From Shewanella putrefaciens (lineage in GTDB: Bacteria > Pseudomonadota > Gammaproteobacteria > Enterobacterales > Shewanellaceae), in assembly GCF_016406305.1 (NCBI RefSeq), contig NZ_CP066369.1:3180501-3244500 (forward strand): DNA of 64,000 nt, written 5' to 3'. Below the pieces are notes generated by a model that was not told the DNA's origin, ran no database searches, and worked only from the letters and a program-made list of their open reading frames with translations. Numbering within the stretch: the stretch's first letter is position 1; each line of letters opens with the position of its first letter. Positions 1 through 9,145 of the stretch are shown in pieces. A program made the translations under genes and the position numbers.

Positions 1-803
1 CTGTAATTTCTCGTTTTAACAATATGCATTCCGCTATGGCGGTCGGGGATGATATTTTAGGACTAATAGAAATAGCCAAGGAGGTCACGTCAAAAACGGA
101 GGGATGTTATGATTTGACCATTAAACCATTATTCGATTTGTGGGGATTTACCCATAACCAATTAACTATTCCTACAGAAAGTGCACTTCAACAGACATTA
201 ACCTATGTTGGCTTACATCATTTAAGTATTAATAATCAAATATTAACTAAAGATTTGCCAGAGGTACATCTTGATTTATCTTCGATTGGACAGGGATATA
301 GTGTAGGCAAAGTTGCAGATGTGCTAAAGCGATACAATATCGATAACTATTTGGTAGAGATTGGCGGCGAAATGGTCGTACACGGCAGTAAGCTCGACGG
401 TTCTGCTTGGAAAATCGCGATTGAAAAACCGCTGCCAGAACAGCGTACTATGCAAAAAGTGCTCCAGATCAATTTCCCTCAAGCCATTATGACATCTGGC
501 ACATACCGTCACTATTTCGATCATTTAGGGCAGCGCTATTCACATATTATTGATGCGCGAACCGGTAAACCCGTAATCCATAACACAGTATCTGTCACTG
601 TGTTGGCAACGGATCCGGCTCGAGCAGATGCTTGGTCTACAGCGCTATTATGTTTAGGAAGTCAACAAGGGTTAGCCGTCGCTAATCAGAATGATATAAA
701 AGCATTATTTATTGATGATAATAAAGGTGTGCTTAAAGAGATTAAGACAGATAGCTATAATAAAATAAAAAATATAGAGCTTAATTTAACAACGAATAAT
801 TGA
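1..803 (+). CDS. apbE: FAD:protein FMN transferase (ApbE family), 5' end missing
   Basis: This is the C-terminal part of an ApbE-type flavin transferase, which attaches FMN covalently to a threonine of partner proteins, usually at the periplasmic face. The reading frame is open to the left edge and the residues before the first ATG (ISRFN) match the family's conserved SxISRFN motif, so the gene begins upstream of the window. Later family signatures are present: a substrate-binding block DLSSIGQGYSV, VEIGGE, and the metal/FAD-site block YSHIIDARTGKP near the end. A hairpin 65 bases downstream probably ends the transcript. The partner flavoprotein is not visible here. Family assignment is secure; the target is unknown. 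Confidence 0.9.
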   Translation, partial: VISRFNNMHSAMAVGDDILGLIEIAKEVTSKTEGCYDLTIKPLFDLWGFTHNQLTIPTESALQQTLTYVGLHHLSINNQILTKDLPEVHLDLSSIGQGYSVGKVADVLKRYNIDNYLVEIGGEMVVHGSKLDGSAWKIAIEKPLPEQRTMQKVLQINFPQAIMTSGTYRHYFDHLGQRYSHIIDARTGKPVIHNTVSVTVLATDPARADAWSTALLCLGSQQGLAVANQNDIKALFIDDNKGVLKEIKTDSYNKIKNIELNLTTNN

Positions 804-868
804 GTTATCCATTATATATTACCCCTCATTAAATCAAGTGCTAGGATTATTTTAGCAGAGTAACCCCC

Positions 869-910
869 AATATCAGCTAGTATCCATAGCTGATATTTCT
901 ATTTATTATT
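869..910 (+). terminator. Probable terminator after apbE
   Basis: A perfect 11-bp inverted repeat (AATATCAGCTA at 869-879, TAGCTGATATT at 887-897, 7-base loop) is followed by a T-rich tract. It lies 65 bases after the apbE stop. The stem is AT-rich, so its strength is uncertain. Confidence 0.5.
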
Positions 911-1082
911 AATAATTTACTCAGTAGTTGATGTGGATTACCTTCTAATTCTGAAGACTATGACATCACCCATAACGGCAAATAATTGTTAAAATATTGA
1001 TAAAATCCAGCCTTTCTTTGCCACTTGCTAAACACACCAACGTTGCATATTTATCCTCACCTACTTTTGCTAAATATTGTTA

Positions 1083-1133
1083 TTTTTACGTATTCTTTAC
1101 GGGATTCGTCTTTGCCATTCTAGAGACTTTACG
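1083..1133 (+). promoter_or_regulatory. Candidate KdpE-binding region upstream of kdpF
   Basis: Three copies of TTTACG occur at 1085-1090, 1096-1101 and 1128-1133. The first two are 11 bp apart and the third 32 bp further, about one and three helical turns, so all lie on one face of the DNA. From memory, the E. coli kdpFABC KdpE site is also a T-rich pair of TTTA-type half sites about one turn apart. Binding is an inference. Confidence 0.45.
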
Positions 1134-1184
1134 CGGTTAATTCATATATTTGTCCTGTCACTCAATTTCTTAAGGACAAATTAT

Positions 1185-1265
1185 ATGGACTGGATATTTC
1201 TAATACTCTCCATAGCACTTTTCATCTACTTAGCAGTGGCAATGTTTGCCCCTAATAAGTTTTAG
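1185..1265 (+). CDS. kdpF: K+-transporting ATPase subunit KdpF (26 aa)
   Basis: A 26-residue hydrophobic peptide made almost entirely of one transmembrane helix (WIFLILSIALFIYLAVAMF) followed by a short APNKF tail. KdpF stabilises the KdpABC complex in the inner membrane. The start is chosen because a TAAGGA ribosome-binding sequence (1171-1176) lies 8 bases before the ATG. The upstream in-frame extension reads through the promoter and is not plausible. kdpA starts 8 bases after the stop. Position, size and composition make the call strong. Confidence 0.9.
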   Translation: MDWIFLILSIALFIYLAVAMFAPNKF

Positions 1266-1273
1266 GAGTCGTT

Positions 1274-2998
1274 ATGTTTGAAATCACCCTTATTTTCATT
1301 ACTGCGCTTGGGCTCGCATGGCTGTTGGGATCCTATATGACAGGGATTTTCTCTGGTCAGTCCCATTTTTCAGATCGTTTATTTAATCCCATTGAAAAGT
1401 GGATTTATCGGGCTATAGGCGTAAATGCCCATTCGGGGATGACATGGAAATCCTATGGTGCGGCGTTTCTTATCAGCAACTTGGTACTTGGCATTTTGGC
1501 GTTTCTTATCCTTAAATTCCAACATGTGTTACCGCTTAACCCCGATGGCATAGGACCATTATCTTGGGATCTGGCTTTGCACACTGCGGTGTCATTCCTC
1601 ACCAATACCAATCAACAGCACTATTCCGGGCAGGCTCAGCTCAGTTATCTATCCCAAGGATTTGTCATTGTCACGTTGCAATTTGTCACTCCAGCCATGG
1701 CGCTGGCGGTTTGTGTAGCGATTTTGCGGGGAATGTTAGGCGGACTTAATAATGACAGCGCCAAAGAGGACGAGGCTCGAAATCTGGGTAACTATTATGT
1801 TGACCTAGTGCGCGGTGTACTCAGACTTATGCTGCCATTAGCGGCTATTGTGGCGCTGTTACTGACTTGGCAAGGCGTACCGAGTAGTTTTGACAGTGCG
1901 CAAAAAGTGAACACCTTAGATTCTGCATCACCTATCACTGAGCAGGTCGTTCCGATTGGCCCCGTTGCATCTATGGTGGCCATTAAGCAGTTAGGTACTA
2001 ATGGCGGGGGCTGGTATGGCCCCAACAGTAGTAACCCGCTAGAAAACCCAACGCCAGTCAGTAATGCAATCGAGACCATTGCCTTAGTGCTGATCCCTAT
2101 GGCCGTCGTCTTTATGGCTGGCGGAATGCTAAGACGCAAAAAATTTACCCTAATGGCTTTAGTTGCTATGGGTCTATTGAGCGTCAGTTTTCTGGGGGCG
2201 ACTGTGTACAGCGAGTTGCAACCCAACGCCGCCTTTACGGGATTAAGCGCCCAAGGGCCGAATATGGAGGGTAAAGAAGTTCGCTTTGGACCTGAGCTAT
2301 CGGCGCTCTGGGCTTCTTTTACCACACAAACCTCTAACGGTTCGGTCAATGCCATGCACGATTCCTTCAATCCAATCGGGGGATTGATGACGCGATCAGG
2401 CATGTTACTCAATGCGATATGGGGCGGTATTGGCTGCGGTTTTGTTAACTTTATCGTTTATGTGTGGATTGCTGTTTTCTTATCGGGATTGATGATTGGC
2501 CGTACGCCAGAGATATTTGGTCGTAAGCTCGAAACCCGTGAAATCACCCTTTTGGGAAGTCTATTAGTTTTACCTACCTTATGCGTCTTAGGTTTGACGG
2601 CGATCACTGTGGCTATCCCGAGTATTACGGGCAACAGTAACCCCGGCTTTCATGGGATTTCGCAAGTCTTTTACGAATATACCTCCGCTTTTGCTAATAA
2701 CGGTTCGGGTTTTGAAGGCTTAGGTGATAACACGCCTTGGTGGAATATCAGTTGCGTTATCGCCTTACTACTCGGTCGATACCTGCCGCTGTTTTTACCG
2801 CTGGCGATTGCGGGGATGATGTCGAGTAAAAGAGTGAGCCCCGACAGTAACGCGAGCTTGAAGCTCGAGAGTCCCACCTTTTGTTTCACCCTTATTGCCG
2901 TGATTTTAATCATTAACTTCCTGTCTTTCTTACCTGCGGCGGTATTAGGGCCTATTGGCGAAGCTTTAGAACTTGCCACTATGAGTCTGGAGAAATAG
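1274..2998 (+). CDS. kdpA: K+-transporting ATPase, potassium-binding subunit KdpA
   Basis: KdpA is the channel-like subunit that selects K+ in the high-affinity KdpFABC pump. The 574-residue length is slightly above the E. coli size and the start context is GGAG followed by ATG. The four pore-loop signatures of the family are all visible in order: TNTNQQHYSG, the GTNGGGW-YGPNSSNPLENPTP block, TSNGSVNAMHDS, and NNGSGFEGLG. About ten hydrophobic helices span the length. It is followed after 2 bases by kdpB, so translation is probably coupled. Expected regulation is by KdpD/KdpE, encoded downstream in the same locus. Confidence 0.97.
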   Translation: MFEITLIFITALGLAWLLGSYMTGIFSGQSHFSDRLFNPIEKWIYRAIGVNAHSGMTWKSYGAAFLISNLVLGILAFLILKFQHVLPLNPDGIGPLSWDLALHTAVSFLTNTNQQHYSGQAQLSYLSQGFVIVTLQFVTPAMALAVCVAILRGMLGGLNNDSAKEDEARNLGNYYVDLVRGVLRLMLPLAAIVALLLTWQGVPSSFDSAQKVNTLDSASPITEQVVPIGPVASMVAIKQLGTNGGGWYGPNSSNPLENPTPVSNAIETIALVLIPMAVVFMAGGMLRRKKFTLMALVAMGLLSVSFLGATVYSELQPNAAFTGLSAQGPNMEGKEVRFGPELSALWASFTTQTSNGSVNAMHDSFNPIGGLMTRSGMLLNAIWGGIGCGFVNFIVYVWIAVFLSGLMIGRTPEIFGRKLETREITLLGSLLVLPTLCVLGLTAITVAIPSITGNSNPGFHGISQVFYEYTSAFANNGSGFEGLGDNTPWWNISCVIALLLGRYLPLFLPLAIAGMMSSKRVSPDSNASLKLESPTFCFTLIAVILIINFLSFLPAAVLGPIGEALELATMSLEK

Positions 2999-3000
2999 TC

Positions 3001-5019
3001 ATGCATAAACCTGCTCAAATATTAGATAGCGCCGGCGTGAAGCAAGCTGCCTTTGGTGCTGTAAAGAAAATGTCCTTAGTGAGTATGGCTGGCAACCCTG
3101 TGATGTTCGTGGTGATGGTGGGCGCTTTACTCGCCGCTTTGATCACTGGACAAAAGTTCTTCAATGGCGAGACGGTTGCTTTTGAGTTAACCACGACCCT
3201 TATTCTTTTGCTTACCGTGTGGTTTTCTAACTTTGCTGAATCGGTGGCAGAGGCAAGGGGTCGCGGACAAGCGGCTAGCTTAAAGTCGGCGAAAGAGGCC
3301 TTGCAGGCGAGGCGCATACGCCACGGTGAGTTGGAATCCGTATCCGCAACTTTGCTTGTCAAAGGCGATAAGGTGAAGGTTTTGCAGGGTGATTATATTC
3401 CTGCCGATGGTGAAATCATCGAAGGGATAGCCACTATCAATGAATCGGCGATTACCGGTGAATCTGCGGCTGTGCTGCGTGAAGCAGGCACAGATCATTC
3501 AGGTGTGATTGGCGGCACTAAGGTACTTACGGGTGAAATTACCGTGCTGGTTGCCAACGATCCTGGGAATAGCTTTTTAGATCGCATGATAGGGCTGGTC
3601 GAAGGGGCGAAGCGTCAGAAAACACCGAACGAAACGGCGTTGACTGTGCTACTTGCATCATTGACTGCGGTTTTCCTGATCGTGGTGGTGACTTTGCCAC
3701 CCATGGCGGGTTTCGTCGGTGCAAGCCTTGATTACACTATGTTAATTGCGCTGTTAGTGTGTTTGATCCCAACGACGATTGGTGGCTTGTTACCCGCTAT
3801 TGGGATTGCAGGCATGAACCGCGCCTTAGCCGCCAATGTGGTCGCTAAATCGGGTAAAGCCGTGGAAGTTGCGGGGGATATCGATACGTTACTGCTGGAT
3901 AAAACGGGCACTATCACTTTCGGTGATCGTCAAGCGACCGCATTTTTACCCGTGAAAGGCATTGCAGCTGAGATGTTGCGTGATGCGGCGGTGCTTTCTT
4001 CCCTCGATGACCCCACCCCTGAAGGGAAATCTGTACTCAAATTGGCCATAGATTTGGGCGCGGTATTGCCCGTCAAACCTACGGATGCGACTTTTATCCC
4101 ATTTACGCCAGAGACTCGGGTTTCTGGGGTGATTTTAACCGATGGTATTCAAGGCATTAAAGGCGCTGGCGATGCGATGCAGTTTTGGGCGCAGCAGCAT
4201 CAAATTCACTGGCCTGAATCTGTTAACGCGCTTATCCGCAAAGTGGCGTTGCAGGGGGGCACTCCCTTAGTCGTCGCCAGTGGCACACACATTTTAGGGG
4301 TTATAGCTTTAAGTGACGTGATTAAGCCGGGCGTTGCGGAGCGGTTTGCTCGTTTAAGGGCGCTCGGTGTACGGACCATCATGGTGACAGGGGATAATCC
4401 GCTAACGGCTGGCGTGATTGCCGCCGAGGCTGGGGTCGATGATTTTGTCGCTGAAGCTAAACCTGAGGATAAACTTGCCCTTATTCGTGCAGAGCAGGCC
4501 AAAGGTCGATTAGTGGCTATGGTGGGGGATGGCACTAACGATGCGCCAGCATTAGCGCAGGCCGATGTAGGTCTTGCGATGAACTCGGGTACCCAAGCCG
4601 CTAAAGAAGCGGGCAATATGGTGGATTTGGATTCTGATCCCACTAAATTACTGGCTATCGTTGAAGTCGGAAAACAATTGCTGATCACCCGCGGCGCCTT
4701 GACTACATTCTCCCTCTCCAATGATGTGGCTAAGTATTTTGCCATTATTCCAGCGGTATTTGCGGGGGCTTTGCCTGCGATTGGTGCACTGGATCTGATG
4801 CAGCTTCACAGCCCAACCTCAGCCGTACTCGCAGCGCTCGTATTTAACGCTCTTATCATTCCCGCCTTAATTCCATTGGCTTTAAAAGGCATCAAACTCA
4901 AACCCATAAGTGCAGAAAAATTACTGCGAAATAACATGCTGATTTATGGCTTAGGCGGGGTGATTTTACCCTTTGTCGGCATTAAAGCGCTCGACTCAAT
5001 CATTGCACTTATGCTCTAG
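3001..5019 (+). CDS. kdpB: K+-transporting P-type ATPase, subunit KdpB
   Basis: KdpB is the P-type ATPase subunit that powers K+ uptake. The phosphorylation motif DKTGT has its aspartate at residue 300. Also visible are the TGES actuator loop, the nucleotide-binding segment with TPEGKS, and the hinge motif MVGDGTNDAPALAQADVG. The length of 672 is normal for the family. It begins 2 bases after the kdpA stop and ends 9 bases before kdpC, typical of the kdpABC arrangement. All catalytic motifs are intact, so the pump should be functional. Confidence 0.97.
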   Translation: MHKPAQILDSAGVKQAAFGAVKKMSLVSMAGNPVMFVVMVGALLAALITGQKFFNGETVAFELTTTLILLLTVWFSNFAESVAEARGRGQAASLKSAKEALQARRIRHGELESVSATLLVKGDKVKVLQGDYIPADGEIIEGIATINESAITGESAAVLREAGTDHSGVIGGTKVLTGEITVLVANDPGNSFLDRMIGLVEGAKRQKTPNETALTVLLASLTAVFLIVVVTLPPMAGFVGASLDYTMLIALLVCLIPTTIGGLLPAIGIAGMNRALAANVVAKSGKAVEVAGDIDTLLLDKTGTITFGDRQATAFLPVKGIAAEMLRDAAVLSSLDDPTPEGKSVLKLAIDLGAVLPVKPTDATFIPFTPETRVSGVILTDGIQGIKGAGDAMQFWAQQHQIHWPESVNALIRKVALQGGTPLVVASGTHILGVIALSDVIKPGVAERFARLRALGVRTIMVTGDNPLTAGVIAAEAGVDDFVAEAKPEDKLALIRAEQAKGRLVAMVGDGTNDAPALAQADVGLAMNSGTQAAKEAGNMVDLDSDPTKLLAIVEVGKQLLITRGALTTFSLSNDVAKYFAIIPAVFAGALPAIGALDLMQLHSPTSAVLAALVFNALIIPALIPLALKGIKLKPISAEKLLRNNMLIYGLGGVILPFVGIKALDSIIALML

Positions 5020-5028
5020 GAGACAGTA

Positions 5029-5628
5029 ATGAATTCAATCGTATATACCACTAAAACCCAGCATGCCGTTATGGGATTGAGAGCCAGTTTCGCCCTGTTA
5101 TTTGTGTGCGGCGTTGTCTATACCGGCACTGTGACTCAGCTCGGTGGCGCTTTATTTCCCGTACAAGCTAAGGGCAGTGTGATCCACAGGGATAATGTCG
5201 CTATGGGTTCTGAGTTCATCGCTCAGCCCTTTGTTAATCCAGCCTATTTTTATAGTCGGCCGAGCGCTGTCGGTTACGATCCTATGGCGACAGGCGGTAG
5301 TAACCTTGCACCGAGTAACCCGGCGTTACGTGAACGTGTGATGGCAACGAGCCAAGAAATCCAAGCTAGGGAATCCGTTCAGGCCGCTGATATCCCAGTC
5401 GATTTACTCGCCACATCGGGGGCGGGACTGGATCCTCATATTTCACCCGCTGCAGCCAAACTGCAAGTCGCGCGCGTGGCTCAGGCTCGACAGTTAGCCG
5501 AACCACAAGTGTTGACCTTAGTGGCGCAATTTATCGAACCACCGCAGTGGGGCATTTTTGGGCAAGCGCGCGTCAATGTGCTCAAGCTCAACCTCGCTCT
5601 CGACCAGATTGCTAAACACGCTCAATAA
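5029..5628 (+). CDS. kdpC: K+-transporting ATPase subunit KdpC
   Basis: KdpC is the single-span periplasmic subunit that works with KdpA in substrate capture. At 199 residues it is of normal length. An N-terminal transmembrane helix (about 17-40) precedes a periplasmic domain containing the family blocks FNPAYFYSRPS-like (here VNPAYFYSRPSA), SNLAPSNPAL, and the C-terminal LLATSGAGLDPHISPAAA segment. A GGAGA ribosome-binding site precedes the ATG. The next gene, a porin-like protein rather than kdpD, begins 34 bases later. Confidence 0.96.
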   Translation: MNSIVYTTKTQHAVMGLRASFALLFVCGVVYTGTVTQLGGALFPVQAKGSVIHRDNVAMGSEFIAQPFVNPAYFYSRPSAVGYDPMATGGSNLAPSNPALRERVMATSQEIQARESVQAADIPVDLLATSGAGLDPHISPAAAKLQVARVAQARQLAEPQVLTLVAQFIEPPQWGIFGQARVNVLKLNLALDQIAKHAQ

Positions 5629-5662
5629 AACAATATTCTACTGAATTTAAGGATAAATTTTT

Positions 5663-6433
5663 ATGTTACATATTAAGTCGGCTCTTTGTTCACGTTGTTC
5701 GCGCCTCTGCGCGAGTGTGATGATGGCATTATCTTCACTCTCTATGGGCGCGCTTGCCAACACTGAGACTCATGGGGGCAATGCCTCTTGGCAGAGTCAA
5801 GGGAGTGTGATGCTCATCAGTGATTATGCGTTTCGCGGTATTTCTCAAACCGATGAAGGACCTGCAGTTCAAGCTGGATATACCTTAAACCATGATTCTG
5901 GCTGGTATGGCTCACTTTGGGGCAGTAACATCGAATTTGGGGATGGAAGTTTAGAACTCGACTTGTCCGCTGGCTGGGCCAAGGATTGGGATAATGGCTT
6001 AACAACGGACCTAGGCGTGATACGTTACCAATACTCGCAGGACGATACCGACCTGAGTTATAACGAAATTTATGCTGTGGTAAGCTACGCCGATGCTAAG
6101 TTAGGGCTGGTTTATTCTCCTGATTATTTTGGCGAAAATGTAGACGATTTTCAGTATGTTTACGCCAGTTATGGGCCGCAACTGTTCTCGAATCTAAGCC
6201 TAGCGCTGCATCTTGGGAGCAATTTTTTTGCTTCCGAGCAAGATATGGCACTGTTTTTAGGTTCTATGGCCGCAAGCAATAGCCACTATTTAGATTGGCG
6301 AGTGGGGCTGAACCTCAATATGACTGAGCAGGACGTGTTGAGTGTCGGTTATGTCGATACGGATTTATCGCAGAGTCAGTGTCAATCCCTGTGTGATGCG
6401 CGCTGGATAGTCAGTCTTTCAAGGAGTTTCTAA
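5663..6433 (+). CDS. TorF-type putative porin (TIGR02001 family) inside the kdp locus
   Basis: A 256-residue protein with a long N-terminal signal peptide (hydrophobic core around 18-32) and a C-terminal phenylalanine, as in outer-membrane beta-barrels. The conserved family segments SDYAFRGISQTDEGPAVQAGY, WGSNIEF and LELDLSAGW identify the TIGR02001/TorF group of proteobacterial putative porins. It sits between kdpC and kdpD with gaps of 34 and 2 bases, and the kdpD ribosome-binding site lies within its last codons, so it is very likely co-transcribed. The placement suggests it assists K+ or small-solute entry across the outer membrane under potassium limitation; that is inference. Function in this family is not established. 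Confidence 0.8.
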   Translation: MLHIKSALCSRCSRLCASVMMALSSLSMGALANTETHGGNASWQSQGSVMLISDYAFRGISQTDEGPAVQAGYTLNHDSGWYGSLWGSNIEFGDGSLELDLSAGWAKDWDNGLTTDLGVIRYQYSQDDTDLSYNEIYAVVSYADAKLGLVYSPDYFGENVDDFQYVYASYGPQLFSNLSLALHLGSNFFASEQDMALFLGSMAASNSHYLDWRVGLNLNMTEQDVLSVGYVDTDLSQSQCQSLCDARWIVSLSRSF

Positions 6434-6435
6434 TC

Positions 6436-9096
6436 GTGGTACCAATCAGTCAAACACAGCAAGCCAATGCGCTCTTAAGTCAGATACAGCAAAATGATAA
6501 AGGTAAACTGACGGTTTTTCTTGGGGCGGCACCAGGCGTGGGCAAAACCTATGCCATGCTCAGTGCGGCAAGGGAAATAGCCCAGCAAGGCGTAGATTTG
6601 CTGGTTGGACTGGTTGAAACCCATGGGCGTGCCGATACCGAAGCCATGTTAGCGGGTTTCGAGGTATTGGCGCGTAAATCCATTGACTATCATCATAATC
6701 AGTTAATGGAATTCGATTTGGATGCGGCGCTGCTTCGTAAACCTAAGCTTATCTTAGTCGATGAGTTGGCCCACACGAATGTCCCCGGTAGCCGCCATAA
6801 ACGGCGCTATCAAGATATCGCTGAATTACTGTCTGCGGGTATCGATGTCTATACCACAGTCAATATTCAACATTTGGTCAGTTTGAATGACCTAGTGTTA
6901 CAAATCACTCAAGTGCGAGTCAGAGAAACCGTCCCCGACCATTTTCTCGATGAAGCCCATGAAATTATATTTGTCGATTTACCGCCTTCAACACTCATAG
7001 AACGCTTACAACAAGGCAAAGTCTACCTACCCGAGTATGCTCGCTCAGCTTTAGATGCCTTTTTTTCGGTATCGAATTTAACAGCGCTGCGCGAATTGGC
7101 AATGAAAAAAGTCATAGAGCGAGTCGATGCAAAACTACTCTGTGAGCTCGATGCCAAGGCTCAGGGGACGGAGTTTGTGCTCAAAGATAGATTGTTAGTC
7201 CTAGTCAGTAATAACAGTGATCATCAATATTTGATCCGCATCGGGCGACAGATCGCCGAGCGACGGCAAATTCCTTGGTTAGTACTCTGGGTCGATACAG
7301 GAAAAGCCCTAGGTCTTTACCAACGGAAAAGGCTAAATGAAGCCTTTGCCTTAGCCAAAGAACTGGGTGCGCAGACCGAGGTATTACGCGGCACCAGCAG
7401 CTATCAGGCGGTTTTACCCTACATAGCGCTACACCGAATTAACACTATATTGGTGGGCGCAGGCGTCAGACGCACCTTTCCTTGGTGGCGTAAACGGCTC
7501 TACCAACGTTTGGTTGAATCTGGTTTACCCGTTGAAGTCAGTGTATATCATGCTCCCGACAGCCAAGTCCAAGTACGAGATCCCATCAAGCCTAAGGCCA
7601 GTTTTGGGGATCTTCGTGGTCATCTTTTCGGGCTGATTGGCGTGGTTGCTATTTTTCCTGTCGTTGCACTGTTAAGTACTTGGCTCAGCAATGGCAATCT
7701 CGTGCTCTTGTATGTTTTCTTGATTGTCGGTATTGGCTTAACCTATGGCGCTCGGCCTGCCATGGCAACTGCGGTATGGTCTTTTTTTAGTTTTAATTTC
7801 TTTCTCACCGCCCCTATATTTACGTTAAATGTGAACAGTAAAGATGATATTGCTACCTTAATTTTTTTGGTTTGTATTGGACTCATCAGTGGTCCGGCCG
7901 CATCTCGGATCAGAAATCAGTTTATTTTACTACGTGAATCAAACCGTTATTCGGAGACCTTAAAGGATGTGGCCCAAGAGCTTTCAGTCGCCGATGATGA
8001 AAAAGCCCTTTGGCAGACAATTGGGCATAAAATTGCCAGTTCAGTGAATGCAGATTGTTATATTGTCCTGCAACATAAAGATGGCCAACGCACCTATTTA
8101 CCCGCGCTTAATACGCCATTCAATGATCTCGACTTAGCCGCTATTGATTGGACCCTGCGCCATGGGCAAACGGCTGGCCGTTTGAGTGACACCTTAAGTG
8201 CATCGGGTGTGAGTGTATTCCCCATTGAACTAGAAGGTACGACGATTGGTGCGGCAATTTTAGATTGGCAACCCACAGTCAATGAACTGAGCCCCTTTGA
8301 TAGAGAACTTATTCTGGCCATGTTACAGCAAGGCGCTAATACCTGGCGGCGTATTCAGTTAGTATCAGATCTGGAATCGGCACGGGTGAAAACAGAGATA
8401 GAGCAATTACGCTCTGCATTATTATCGTCAGTGTCCCACGATCTAAAATCACCACTCTCGGCTATGATGGGGGCGGCGGAGAGCTTAAAGTTATTGAATA
8501 AACAACTATTAGAGGCTGATCGCAACGAGCTGCTCGACACTATCTTGCAGGAAAGCCGCCGCTTGGACAGCTATATCCAAAATCTACTCGATATGACTCG
8601 CCTGGGCCATGGCACTTTGAGCATAGAGCGTGATTGGGTTTCGGCAGATGACATTATTGGCAGCGTACTCAGTCGACTCAAACGCTATTTTCCTCACGCC
8701 ATATTTGAATACCACAGGGAAAAAGAGCCCCCACTCCTATTTGTACATGCGGCGCTGATTGAACAGGGCTTATTTAACATCCTCGAAAATGCCGTTCGTT
8801 TTTCACCGCCAGAAGAATCGATTAGCATTGAATTAACGGTTTCAAATCATCGCTGCTGTATTGCCATTGAAGATAAAGGGCCGGGGATACCCGAAAGTCA
8901 TAGGGATCAAATTTTCGATATGTTTTACGTGGTTGCCGATGGCGATCAGAAAAAGCAGAACACGGGTATGGGGCTGGCTATTTGTAAAGGCATGATAGCT
9001 GCACACGGGGGCAGTGTACGGGTCACAGATTGTTTGCACGGGCAAGGGACTCGTTTTGAAGTTGAATTACCGTTAGACTACCCGGTTCCTGGCTAA
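6436..9096 (+). CDS. kdpD: Sensor histidine kinase KdpD
   Basis: KdpD senses low K+/osmotic stress and phosphorylates KdpE. Its 886 residues show the full architecture: an N-terminal KdpD domain with Walker A GAAPGVGKT (30-38) and DELAHTN; a USP-like domain up to about 375; four close transmembrane helices at about 395-490; a GAF-like region; a HisKA box SSVSHDLKSP with the phospho-acceptor His at 668; and an ATPase domain with NILENA, DKGPGIP and GMGLAI. The start is GTG, supported by AAGGAG 9 bases upstream inside the preceding porin gene. It is followed by kdpE after 49 bases. Confidence 0.96.
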   Translation: MVPISQTQQANALLSQIQQNDKGKLTVFLGAAPGVGKTYAMLSAAREIAQQGVDLLVGLVETHGRADTEAMLAGFEVLARKSIDYHHNQLMEFDLDAALLRKPKLILVDELAHTNVPGSRHKRRYQDIAELLSAGIDVYTTVNIQHLVSLNDLVLQITQVRVRETVPDHFLDEAHEIIFVDLPPSTLIERLQQGKVYLPEYARSALDAFFSVSNLTALRELAMKKVIERVDAKLLCELDAKAQGTEFVLKDRLLVLVSNNSDHQYLIRIGRQIAERRQIPWLVLWVDTGKALGLYQRKRLNEAFALAKELGAQTEVLRGTSSYQAVLPYIALHRINTILVGAGVRRTFPWWRKRLYQRLVESGLPVEVSVYHAPDSQVQVRDPIKPKASFGDLRGHLFGLIGVVAIFPVVALLSTWLSNGNLVLLYVFLIVGIGLTYGARPAMATAVWSFFSFNFFLTAPIFTLNVNSKDDIATLIFLVCIGLISGPAASRIRNQFILLRESNRYSETLKDVAQELSVADDEKALWQTIGHKIASSVNADCYIVLQHKDGQRTYLPALNTPFNDLDLAAIDWTLRHGQTAGRLSDTLSASGVSVFPIELEGTTIGAAILDWQPTVNELSPFDRELILAMLQQGANTWRRIQLVSDLESARVKTEIEQLRSALLSSVSHDLKSPLSAMMGAAESLKLLNKQLLEADRNELLDTILQESRRLDSYIQNLLDMTRLGHGTLSIERDWVSADDIIGSVLSRLKRYFPHAIFEYHREKEPPLLFVHAALIEQGLFNILENAVRFSPPEESISIELTVSNHRCCIAIEDKGPGIPESHRDQIFDMFYVVADGDQKKQNTGMGLAICKGMIAAHGGSVRVTDCLHGQGTRFEVELPLDYPVPG

Positions 9097-9145
9097 TCAT
9101 TTTTAGTCAAAATATCCTTAATAAACCACACAATGGATTAGATAC

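Larger units (their letters stand above)
804..1184. other. Intergenic region upstream of kdpF
   Basis: Apart from the hairpin at 869-897 and the TTTACG motif cluster at 1083-1133, I see no gene. It must contain the kdp promoter. No convincing sigma-70 -35/-10 pair stands out, which would fit an activator-dependent promoter. Confidence 0.6.

Noticed and set aside
1795..2412. 205-codon frame antisense to kdpA
   Set aside because: Shadow of the conserved kdpA reading frame; no independent start context or homology.
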